This document shows, piece by piece, positions 56,846 to 64,000 of a stretch of 64,000 nucleotides of DNA. Made by a program: the position numbers and the translations under genes. Every line of letters begins with the position of its first letter. The stretch's first letter is position 1. A model generated the notes under the pieces. That model saw only the letters and a program-made list of their open reading frames with translations, did no database searches and was not told the origin of the DNA. Source of the DNA: Nocardia paucivorans NBRC 100373 (GTDB taxonomy: Bacteria; Actinomycetota; Actinomycetes; Mycobacteriales; Mycobacteriaceae); contig NZ_BAGE01000001.1 in assembly GCF_000308675.1 (NCBI RefSeq), forward strand, positions 62,001 through 126,000. The letters run 5' to 3'.

Positions 56846-58093
56846 CTACCTCGGTGCGGGACGGGGTTCCGGCTGTGGGGGCAGCGGCGCCGCGCCCGGC
56901 AGCGGTGGCGGCGTGTACCGCCCGGTAGCCGGCGGTGGAACCGGCGCCTGGCCGTTGATGAGGATATCGCCGCGCGCCGAGCCGACGATCGGCGCGAAAC
57001 CCTCCTGGTCGGTGCCCTTTCCGATCATGCAGTTCAGCTTGCGGCTGCCCGCCAGCCAACTGCGCGCATCGATATAGTCGAAGAACACCGTCAAGGTCTT
57101 GTTGCGCAGCACATCCGGTCCGCCGAGGTAATCGTTGGAGACCCGCCCGCACTCCTCCTCGAGGAACTTCTCCTGCTCCTCCTTCGACGGCGGCCCGTCG
57201 GGGAAGCGGGCGCCCAGATCGACCACGGCCGACATCTCGACCGAGTGCTCCTCGGCGCAATCCACCTGATCGGTGGGCAGGTTCTGGTTGATCCCCAGGC
57301 AGGTGCCGGTCGGATAGACCTTCGACTGGTCGCCATCGGCGACCCGCCCGGTCTTCGGCAGTGGATTCCCGCTGAGCCCGGGGGTCTGCAGACCGCAGCG
57401 CAGAATCCGATCACCGGACTTGGTCCAGCCGTCGTTGCTGGGATACATCAACCCGACGGCATAGCGTCCACGCGGATCGAATTTCCCGTTCAGATAACGC
57501 TGCGCGGCGGGTACGCAGTGTTCTTCCCGCAGTTCGTTGAGCCGCAGGGAGTCCGGCCACCGCGAATCCGGCCCGAACTCCGAACCGGGATACCGGCTCA
57601 GATCGATCGTGTCGGTGACCTCGAACAGATGCTTGTTCGCACAATCCAATTCGACCAGGTCGGAGTGGTCGGGAGCGGTCCAGGTGAGGCAGTCGCCGGG
57701 GCCGACCGAGGCGAAGATCTTCTCGGCGCGGACCGTGCCCATGGCGCCACTGCGCGGCAAACTCGCGTTGTCGTAGCCGGTGACGAACATCGTCACCAAT
57801 GCCGCGGACACGGCGCCCGCTGCGACGGCGAGGAGACCCCAACGGGTTTGGCGGGCGGACAGTCGCAACTGTTTCTTCGTCCCGGCCTCGTCCGGTTCGT
57901 TCTGCTTCGATCCCAGCGAGCGGCGCCACGAGCCGGTCCGGTCCAACATCGAGCCCAGTGATCGAGTGGGCAGCGACCGATGATCGGAAGACCGACCGGT
58001 CACACGGCGGCGGGCCGGACGACCGGCGCGCGAGCGCGACGCTTCGCCGTACCGGGTTTCGGACGGGAACATGGGCGCATCATCGGAGGACAT
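56846..58093 (-). CDS. Septum formation-family membrane protein (Rv3835-type)
   Basis: 415 aa. A basic cytoplasmic N-terminus leads to one membrane helix (about 83-105). The extracellular part has two repeats of a Cys-containing module: VGPGDCLTWTAPDHSDLVELDCANKHLFEVT, then TGTCLGINQNLPTDQVDCAEEHSVEMS. Both resemble the septum-formation domain. The end is Pro-rich. The assignment rests on order with serS and the zincin. No start has a clear ribosome site; Met50 is another candidate. Confidence 0.78.
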   Translation of the reverse strand: MSSDDAPMFPSETRYGEASRSRAGRPARRRVTGRSSDHRSLPTRSLGSMLDRTGSWRRSLGSKQNEPDEAGTKKQLRLSARQTRWGLLAVAAGAVSAALVTMFVTGYDNASLPRSGAMGTVRAEKIFASVGPGDCLTWTAPDHSDLVELDCANKHLFEVTDTIDLSRYPGSEFGPDSRWPDSLRLNELREEHCVPAAQRYLNGKFDPRGRYAVGLMYPSNDGWTKSGDRILRCGLQTPGLSGNPLPKTGRVADGDQSKVYPTGTCLGINQNLPTDQVDCAEEHSVEMSAVVDLGARFPDGPPSKEEQEKFLEEECGRVSNDYLGGPDVLRNKTLTVFFDYIDARSWLAGSRKLNCMIGKGTDQEGFAPIVGSARGDILINGQAPVPPPATGRYTPPPLPGAAPLPPQPEPRPAPR

Positions 58094-58336
58094 CGCGATC
58101 CATCATGGCAGTGCGGAGTGTGAATATGCCACGACCCCGCCGAACGATGTCACGGTCGAGATGGTCGGCCTGTGCCTGTGGTGCTGCCGCGTAGCCTTCT
58201 TCGGCGCCGATGCCCGAACGTTGTCGGTCGGGCTGCTTCCGCGTGGGGTCTCCGCGCCGCCCGCCCCGGCACCGGCGGTGGTCCGGACCGATACTCGGTT
58301 GAGGGCCCGAAATCGCGACAACTAGGCTGGTCGGCC

Positions 58337-59620
58337 ATGATCGACCTCCGACTTCTGCGTGAAGATCCCGACCTGGTCCGTGCTTCACAGCGGGCGCGGG
58401 GGGAGGACCCCGCGCTCGTCGACGCCCTGCTCGAGGCGGACGTGGCGCGGCGGTCCGCGGTCGCCACCGCCGATCGACTGCGCGCCGAGCACAAGGCCAT
58501 GGGCAAACAGATCGGCAAGGCGAGCAAGGAGGAGCGACCGGCGCTGTTGGCGCAGGCGCAGGAGATGGCGGTCAAGGTCAAGGAGGCCGAGGCCGCGCAG
58601 CACGCCGCCGACGAGAAATTGGCGGCGGCGCACCGCGCCATCTCCAATATCGTCATCGAGGGGGTGCCCGCCGGCGGTGAGGACGATTTCGTCGTACTGG
58701 AGACCGTCGGGACCGTACCGGAGTTCGACTTCACCCCGCGGGACCATCTGGAACTGGGTGAATCGCTCGGACTGATCGACACCGAGCGGGGGGCGAAGGT
58801 GTCCGGCGCCCGGTTCTACTTCCTCACCGGCTACGGAGCCCTGCTGCAGTTGGGGCTGTTGCAGCTGGCGGCGCAGCGGGCGGTGGCCCACGGTTTCACC
58901 ATGATGATTCCCCCGGTGCTGGTACGACCGGAGATCATGGCGGGCACGGGCTTCCTCGGCAGGCACGCGGCCGAGGTGTACCACCTGGCCGATGACGATC
59001 TGTACCTGGTCGGTACCTCGGAGGTCCCGTTGGCCGGCTACCACGCCGGCGAGATCCTGGATCTGAGCGACGGTCCGAAACGGTATGCGGGTTGGTCGTC
59101 GTGCTTCCGGCGGGAGGCCGGCAGCTACGGCAAGGACACCCGGGGCATCATCCGGGTGCACCAGTTCGACAAGGTCGAGATGTTCGTCTACTGCCGGCCC
59201 GAGGACGCCGAGGCCGAGCACGAGCGGCTGCTGGGGTGGGAGCGGGATATGCTCGCCGCCATCGAGGTGCCGTATCGGATCATCGATGTCGCGGCGGGTG
59301 ATCTGGGTTCTTCGGCGGCCCGCAAGTTCGACTGCGAGGCATGGGTGCCCACCCAGGGCACCTACCGTGAACTCACCTCGACATCGAACTGCACCACTTT
59401 CCAGGCCCGCAGGTTGTCCGTGCGCTATCGGGACGAGAACGGGAAACCGCAGATCGCCGCCACCTTGAACGGAACTTTGGCGACCACTCGCTGGTTGGTG
59501 GCGCTACTGGAGAACCATCAGCTGGCCGACGGCTCGGTCCGCGTGCCCGCCGCGCTGGTGCCGTTCGTGGGCACCGAGGTGCTGACGCCGCCCGGCAGTG
59601 CGCGCCTCGCGCGGGCATAG
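58337..59620 (+). CDS. serS: Seryl-tRNA synthetase
   Basis: 427 aa class II enzyme. An N-terminal coiled-coil tRNA-binding arm (about 30-105) precedes the catalytic domain. Motif 1 ends PVLVRPEIM, motif 2 is [25 protein letters not shown], and motif 3 is [17 protein letters not shown]. Serine-binding residues are in [13 protein letters not shown]. Start at the ATG just before [22 protein letters not shown]. It is divergent from the septum-formation gene, sharing the 58094-58336 promoter. Confidence 0.98.
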   Translation: MIDLRLLREDPDLVRASQRARGEDPALVDALLEADVARRSAVATADRLRAEHKAMGKQIGKASKEERPALLAQAQEMAVKVKEAEAAQHAADEKLAAAHRAISNIVIEGVPAGGEDDFVVLETVGTVPEFDFTPRDHLELGESLGLIDTERGAKVSGARFYFLTGYGALLQLGLLQLAAQRAVAHGFTMMIPPVLVRPEIMAGTGFLGRHAAEVYHLADDDLYLVGTSEVPLAGYHAGEILDLSDGPKRYAGWSSCFRREAGSYGKDTRGIIRVHQFDKVEMFVYCRPEDAEAEHERLLGWERDMLAAIEVPYRIIDVAAGDLGSSAARKFDCEAWVPTQGTYRELTSTSNCTTFQARRLSVRYRDENGKPQIAATLNGTLATTRWLVALLENHQLADGSVRVPAALVPFVGTEVLTPPGSARLARA

Positions 59621-59697
59621 CGAGATCCGCCGCATGTGATTCGCGGTACCTCGGGTGCCCCGTTGTGACAACCTCGACAGAGGCTGTTGTCTAGGCT

Positions 59698-61575
59698 GTG
59701 CTCGTGCGAGGAATCGGGTCTCGCGGCGATACCCGAACCCGGGTGCGGGCCGCGTCTGCGTTGGCGACGGCCATGGTGATGTCCCGAACCACCGGGGCGT
59801 TCTATGTCATGGGCGGCGTTCTTGGTCTACTGGTGACCGCTGTCGCGCCCACGCATGTGCTGAGTTCGGACGATGTCGGCAACCGGGTACTGGTCGGTTC
59901 CGCGGCCGCGGTGGCGTTGCTGCTGGGAATCAGCCTGCTGGGATGGGGGCCACGACTACCGCACTGGTTGCACCACGGGTATGTCGCGGTGGCCACGGTA
60001 TTGATCACCATCGCCGTGCATTCCTTCCCGAACACCGTCGGGGCGATAACCCTGGCCGGGTTCTACGCCTTCATCGCCTGTGATGCCGCGCTGTTCTTCG
60101 CCTGGCCGCAGGCGTTCGCACATATCGCCCTGGCGATCGTGCTGTGTCTGCTCGTGATACCGACCCGATCCGGGCTGCCATGGTGGTCCGGCATCGTCCC
60201 CGCCGGGGTTACCTTCGGCGTCGGCGTGGTGGTGGGCATCCTGACCCGGATGGCGTCGGAAGCCGATATCGATGTGCTGACCGGTCTGCTCAATCGGCGC
60301 GGCTTCGACCGAGCGGTCAATACCGCGATCGAGAACTCCACCCGTTCCGGGGAGAGCCTGGCATTGGTGCTGGTCGACCTGGACCGGTTCCAGAAGGTCA
60401 ACGATCACCTCGGGCATCGAGCCGGGGACGCCGTCCTGCAGAAGGTCGCCGATACCTGGGCGGGGTTGTTGGAGCCCGGTCAGATCCTGGCCCGCTACGG
60501 CGGCGACGTTTTCGCCATACTGCTCCCCGGCACTACCGAACAGGCCGCGATCCTGCTCACCGAGAAGCTGCGGGCGGCGATCACCACCGGTTGCTCGGCC
60601 GGTGTCACCTCGTGGCAGCGGGGCGAATCCGGTTCGCTGCTGGTGAGCCGCGCCGATGTCGGTCTGTACCGGGCCAAACAGTCGGGTCGTAACCGCACGG
60701 TGCTGGAGTCCTCCCAGCGCACGCCATTGGCCGTGGAACTGCGGGAAGCGATCGACCAAGGCGCCCTGGATGTGCACTACCAGCCGATCGTCAGCCTCGG
60801 CGAGGGTGAGGGCGGTAAGGCCGTCGGGGTGGAGGCGCTGCTGCGCTGGTCGTCGGCCTCTCAGCCGGAGGTCACCACCGAGGGGCTGATCCGGATCGCC
60901 GAGGAATACGACCTCATCTCCGATCTGGACGAGTTGGTCTTGCGTCGTGCCTGCGCCGACGCCGCCGAACTGCGGCAGACCTTCGCCCAGCTGGACCTGA
61001 CGCTGAACGTGAACGTCAGCGGTCTGGAACTGGCCGAGGCCGGTTATGCGGACCGGGTGGCGAAAATCCTCGCCGATACCGGGTGGCCCGCCGACCAGTT
61101 GGTTCTCGAGGTCACCGAAAGCGAGCTGGCCGCCGAATCCGAGACCGCCATTACGAACCTGCACATCCTGCGCGATCGGGGCGTTCGGATCGCCATCGAC
61201 GATTTCGGCACCGGCTATTCGTCGCTGAGCCGATTGGCCACCCTGCCCAGCGACATCATCAAGGTCGACCAGTCATTCGTGGCCGCGATCCGCTCCGATT
61301 CGCCCGCGCCACCGTTGCTCGGGGTCATCGCCGCCCTGAGTAAATCGCTCGATCTGCAGGTCATCGCGGAGGGAGTGGAGACCGAACATCAGGCCGCGGT
61401 GCTCACCGAGCTGGGATTCGCGCTGGCGCAGGGCTACCACTACAGCGAATCGCATTCGGTCGCGGCGTTGATCGACGACCTGAACGAGAAGCAGGGCCGG
61501 ATCGGCGGGGGTGCGTCTCGGGAGCTCGGCGGTGCCGCCTCGTCGGATGCCGGCGGCTGGATACCGCTCGACTGA
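59698..61575 (+). CDS. Membrane-anchored GGDEF/EAL protein with degenerate GGDEF
   Basis: 625 aa. Six or seven membrane helices (about 25-180) precede a GGDEF domain whose catalytic motif reads Gly268-Gly269-Asp270-Val271-Phe272. The Glu that binds metal and catalyses is replaced by Val, so cyclase activity is doubtful. The EAL domain is intact: E379-A-L-L-R, DDFGTGYSS, KVDQSFV, EGVET. Predicted outcome is a c-di-GMP phosphodiesterase, with the GGDEF possibly binding GTP as a regulator. The GTG start is uncertain. Confidence 0.92.
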   Translation: MLVRGIGSRGDTRTRVRAASALATAMVMSRTTGAFYVMGGVLGLLVTAVAPTHVLSSDDVGNRVLVGSAAAVALLLGISLLGWGPRLPHWLHHGYVAVATVLITIAVHSFPNTVGAITLAGFYAFIACDAALFFAWPQAFAHIALAIVLCLLVIPTRSGLPWWSGIVPAGVTFGVGVVVGILTRMASEADIDVLTGLLNRRGFDRAVNTAIENSTRSGESLALVLVDLDRFQKVNDHLGHRAGDAVLQKVADTWAGLLEPGQILARYGGDVFAILLPGTTEQAAILLTEKLRAAITTGCSAGVTSWQRGESGSLLVSRADVGLYRAKQSGRNRTVLESSQRTPLAVELREAIDQGALDVHYQPIVSLGEGEGGKAVGVEALLRWSSASQPEVTTEGLIRIAEEYDLISDLDELVLRRACADAAELRQTFAQLDLTLNVNVSGLELAEAGYADRVAKILADTGWPADQLVLEVTESELAAESETAITNLHILRDRGVRIAIDDFGTGYSSLSRLATLPSDIIKVDQSFVAAIRSDSPAPPLLGVIAALSKSLDLQVIAEGVETEHQAAVLTELGFALAQGYHYSESHSVAALIDDLNEKQGRIGGGASRELGGAASSDAGGWIPLD

Positions 61576-61736
61576 GGTTGTCGAGACACGCCGATGGCCC
61601 GGTGGATCGGGCCCGATGTATTCGCTTGACGGCCGGTGGGGCGGTGCGCATGCTTATGGGCATGCGCCTGCTCTTCTACCACCGTTGACCCGGTCGGACG
61701 GGCGCCGGTCGGCCGCTCGGCCTCCGCGCACTCGCC

Positions 61737-63017
61737 GTGCGCGCGGTGTTGTTCACCGGTACCGGTGACCTGGTCCCGTACTACGCGCTCTATGCGTTGT
61801 TGTTCGCCGAGCAGGGCCTCGGCCCCGGACAGATATCGCTATTGCTCGCCGTCTGGTCCATGACGGCCTTCCTTCTCGAGGTGCCTTCCGGCGCCTGGGC
61901 CGACACCGTCTCGCGGCGTGTTCTGCTGGTGCTCAGCGGCGCGCTGCTGACCACCGGTTTCGTGGTGTGGACGGTGGCGCCGTCCCCGCTGGGCTTCGCG
62001 CTCGGTTTCGTGCTGTGGGGGGTGTCGGGTGCGCTGCGCTCCGGCACCTTCGAGGCATTGCTGTACGACGAGCTCACCGCATACGGCTCGACATGGGCCT
62101 ATCCGCGCATCCTGGGATATGTCCGGGCCGCGACCGAGATCGCGGCCGTACTCGGCATCCTCGCGGCCACCCCGCTGTATCTGTGGGGCGGTTATCCGCT
62201 CGTCGGTTGGGTCAGTGTCGTGGTCGCGGCCGGGCATACGGCCTTGGCCTGTGCGCTGCCCGCTGCGCCGAAAAGCGTTTCCGCGACGGAGGTGGACGAG
62301 TTCGCCGACGCTGTCGCCGGGGGCCCGACCGAGTCGCGACCGGTCGACGCCGCCGGATCGGTCTCCCGCTATCTCGCGATGTTGCGCACGGGGGTGACGG
62401 AGGCGGTGCGGATACGGGTGGTTCGGCGCGGGGCGGTGTTGGCTGCGTTATTGGCCGGTATCACCGCGTTCGACGAATATTTCGCCCTGCTCGCCGCGGA
62501 GGCGGGTGTTGCGACTGCGGTGGTGCCGGTGCTGGTCGGGGTGACGGTGTTGGGTTCGTTGTTCGGGTCGAGCCTGGCGGGCCGCACGGAGGGGGTCGGC
62601 GCCCGGGCCCTGGCTCTTGCGCTCGGTATCGGGGGTGTGTTGTTCCTGGTGGGCGCGGTCGTCGTGGGCCTGGCGGTGCGTCGGCCGGAGGCGGTGTATG
62701 TGTGCGCCGGTCTCGGGTTCGCGGCCATGGCCGCCGCCTACGGTGTCGTCTACAACGCGGCCGTTATCGCCGAGGCCAGGTTGCAGGACGCCATCGAAGG
62801 GCCGGCGCGGGCCACCGTCACCTCGGTCTCCGGCCTGCTGGAGGAGGTGGTCTCGTTGGTGGTGTTCGGGTTCGTCGCATCGGCGACGCTGTGGTTGTCG
62901 ATGTCGTCGACCGTTGCCCTGCTCGGTATCGCGATTCTGGGCATTGCCGTAATGACCCGTTTCTGGCTGCCGCGTCGTGCGGAAACAGCAGGTCGGGACG
63001 AGGTCCGACTTGGTTGA
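61737..63017 (+). CDS. MFS transporter
   Basis: 426 aa, about twelve hydrophobic helices with a central loop near 180-215. The N-terminal helix leads into the family-like WADTVSRRVLLVLSGALL (the usual DxxGRR region between helices 2 and 3) and LGFVLWGVSGALRSGTFEALLYDEL. Substrate is unknown. The stop TGA lies inside the -35 element of the next gene. The start is the GTG at 61737; the frame stays open further upstream without a better start. Confidence 0.85.
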   Translation: MRAVLFTGTGDLVPYYALYALLFAEQGLGPGQISLLLAVWSMTAFLLEVPSGAWADTVSRRVLLVLSGALLTTGFVVWTVAPSPLGFALGFVLWGVSGALRSGTFEALLYDELTAYGSTWAYPRILGYVRAATEIAAVLGILAATPLYLWGGYPLVGWVSVVVAAGHTALACALPAAPKSVSATEVDEFADAVAGGPTESRPVDAAGSVSRYLAMLRTGVTEAVRIRVVRRGAVLAALLAGITAFDEYFALLAAEAGVATAVVPVLVGVTVLGSLFGSSLAGRTEGVGARALALALGIGGVLFLVGAVVVGLAVRRPEAVYVCAGLGFAAMAAAYGVVYNAAVIAEARLQDAIEGPARATVTSVSGLLEEVVSLVVFGFVASATLWLSMSSTVALLGIAILGIAVMTRFWLPRRAETAGRDEVRLG

Positions 63018-63041
63018 CAAAATACCCTAGGGGGGTATGGT
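63014..63041 (+). promoter_or_regulatory. Promoter with CsoR-like copper operator
   Basis: TTGACA (63014-63019) and TATGGT (63036-63041) are spaced by 16 bases. Between them ATACCCTAGGGGGGTAT (63022-63038) is a near-palindrome of the CsoR/RicR copper-repressor type. The -35 overlaps the MFS stop codon. It would drive the secreted HxH-motif gene at 63101. Confidence 0.72.
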
Positions 63042-63100
63042 AGGTCTTGAGGAGGCGGCACCGACGTCGCTGTGCAGGTCCACCCCGAATGGAGCGCCCG

Positions 63101-64000
63101 ATGAAAAACCCCCTGAAACTCGCCGGTTTCGCGGTCGGTCTGGCCGCGGTCTTCGGTATCGCGCTGGGGCTCGGTGCCCTGGCCGGTCCCGTCGACGAGG
63201 AGGCAAGCGCGCACGGAAACGGTGCGCACGAATCCACCCCATCCGAAGGCGGGGAGGTCGGTGGGCTGACCGATACCGCGGGTGGCTACACATTGACCCT
63301 GCTGGAGCCGACCGTGTCCCCGGGTTCGCGGGTGCCGCTGCGTTTCCGGATCTCGGACGCCGACGGGTCCCCCGTCACCCGCTATACGCCCAACCACGAG
63401 AAGGACCTGCACCTGATCGTGGTGCGGCGGGATATGGCCGTCTTCCGACACCTCCACCCGGTGCTCGACGAGCAGGGCACCTGGAGTGTGCCGGTGGATC
63501 TGAGCCGCGCCGGCGACTACCGCGTCTTCGCCGATTTCGTCACCGCCGACGGGCAACCGTTCACCCTGGGAGCGGATCTGCGTGTGACGGGCGACTACCA
63601 TCCACAACCACTGCCGAAGGCGGCCACAACCACAACCGTCGACGGGTATACCGTCACACTCGACGGCACACTCGTTCCGGGACGGGCCTCGACCGTGACG
63701 CTCACCGTTTCCCGTGACGGGGAACCCGTCACCGATCTGGAGCCCTACCTGGGGGCATACGGCCACTTGGTGGCGCTGCGGGCCACCGACCTCGGTTACC
63801 TCCACGTCCATCCGGAAGGACACCCCGGTGACGGAGTGACGAAGGCCGGACCCGATATCACCTTCGCGGTGACCGCGCCGAGCGCCGGTGACTACCGGAT
63901 GTTCCTCGATTTCCGGCACCGCGGGGTGGTCCGAACGGCCGAGTTCACCGTGGTCGCCGCACCGGCCACCCCGATGACCGGCGACCACCCCGAGCCTCCG
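63101..64000 (+). CDS. Secreted protein with two HxH-type domains (3' end outside the window)
   Basis: At least 300 codons, running off the right edge. A signal or anchor helix (about 1-35) ends in LAGPVDEEASAHGNGAHES. Two homologous beta-sandwich domains follow, each with a HxH-rich pattern: KDLHLIVVRRDMAVFRHLHPVLD (about 100-125) and AYGHLVALRATDLGYLHVHPEG (about 225-250). These are typical of predicted periplasmic metal-binding proteins next to copper ATPases. ATG with GGAG nine bases upstream. A CsoR-like promoter supports copper. Confidence 0.85.
   Translation, partial: MKNPLKLAGFAVGLAAVFGIALGLGALAGPVDEEASAHGNGAHESTPSEGGEVGGLTDTAGGYTLTLLEPTVSPGSRVPLRFRISDADGSPVTRYTPNHEKDLHLIVVRRDMAVFRHLHPVLDEQGTWSVPVDLSRAGDYRVFADFVTADGQPFTLGADLRVTGDYHPQPLPKAATTTTVDGYTVTLDGTLVPGRASTVTLTVSRDGEPVTDLEPYLGAYGHLVALRATDLGYLHVHPEGHPGDGVTKAGPDITFAVTAPSAGDYRMFLDFRHRGVVRTAEFTVVAAPATPMTGDHPEPP

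Overview
The window is high-GC actinobacterial DNA, most likely from Nocardia or a close mycolic-acid-containing relative. The reasons are gene content and order. One block runs rodA-pstP-fhaB-fhaA-tRNA-Leu. A second runs serS, septum-formation protein, zincin, histidine phosphatase, pheA, DUF2470, LCP protein, bfrB, glycerophosphodiesterase. Both orders are those I know from the origin-proximal part of mycobacterial chromosomes (Rv0017c-Rv0020c and Rv3834c-Rv3842c). The window also holds gltB-gltD, a MoxR/DUF58 cluster, a cutinase-like protein and a PE/PPE/EspG triad. GTG starts and 4-base start/stop overlaps are common, as in such genomes.

Layout. Positions 1-4,340 hold the end of the cell-division and signalling operon (RodA, PstP phosphatase, two FHA proteins), all on the minus strand. 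A tRNA-Leu(CAG) with a strong terminator and a 19-bp tandem repeat follow. Positions 5,200-9,550 hold an MHYT membrane sensor, then a divergent flavin oxidoreductase/short-chain dehydrogenase pair with two KstR-like operators in the shared promoter, then about 1.2 kb of low-information DNA with gene relics. Positions 9,555-17,600 hold a membrane and MoxR cluster (SpoIIM-like, RDD, DUF58, MoxR, DUF4129, two membrane proteins). Positions 18,200-24,800 hold glutamate synthase gltB-gltD behind a long structured leader with a five-codon reading frame.

Positions 24,978-34,940 hold a cutinase-like protein, a histidine phosphatase, lysX (lysyl-phosphatidylglycerol synthesis), an S4 protein, an RraA-like protein and a copC-copD group. 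Positions 35,100-42,700 hold a RecB-like nuclease, htpG, a second SDR, a GDT1-family transporter under a yybP-ykoY manganese riboswitch, and sodA. Positions 43,700-53,850 hold a cluster of three DnaA-box-like sites, rhodanese, GDPD, the ferritin bfrB beside a decayed ferritin copy, an LCP enzyme, a CPBP protease, an IdeR-box-controlled DUF2470 gene, pheA and a phosphatase. Positions 53,900-64,000 hold EspG-PPE-PE, a zincin, a septum-formation protein, serS, a degenerate-GGDEF/EAL protein, an MFS transporter and a secreted HxH-motif protein behind a CsoR-like operator.

Themes. Metal homeostasis recurs: a manganese riboswitch with an SOD whose residue 145 predicts manganese, IdeR-like boxes near iron genes, and a copper-type operator at the right edge. 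I see no obvious mobile element, CRISPR array or complete defence system. The most unusual signals are the KstR-like divergent promoter, the ferritin relic, the leader upstream of gltB, the DnaA-box trio and the isolated PE/PPE/EspG triad.
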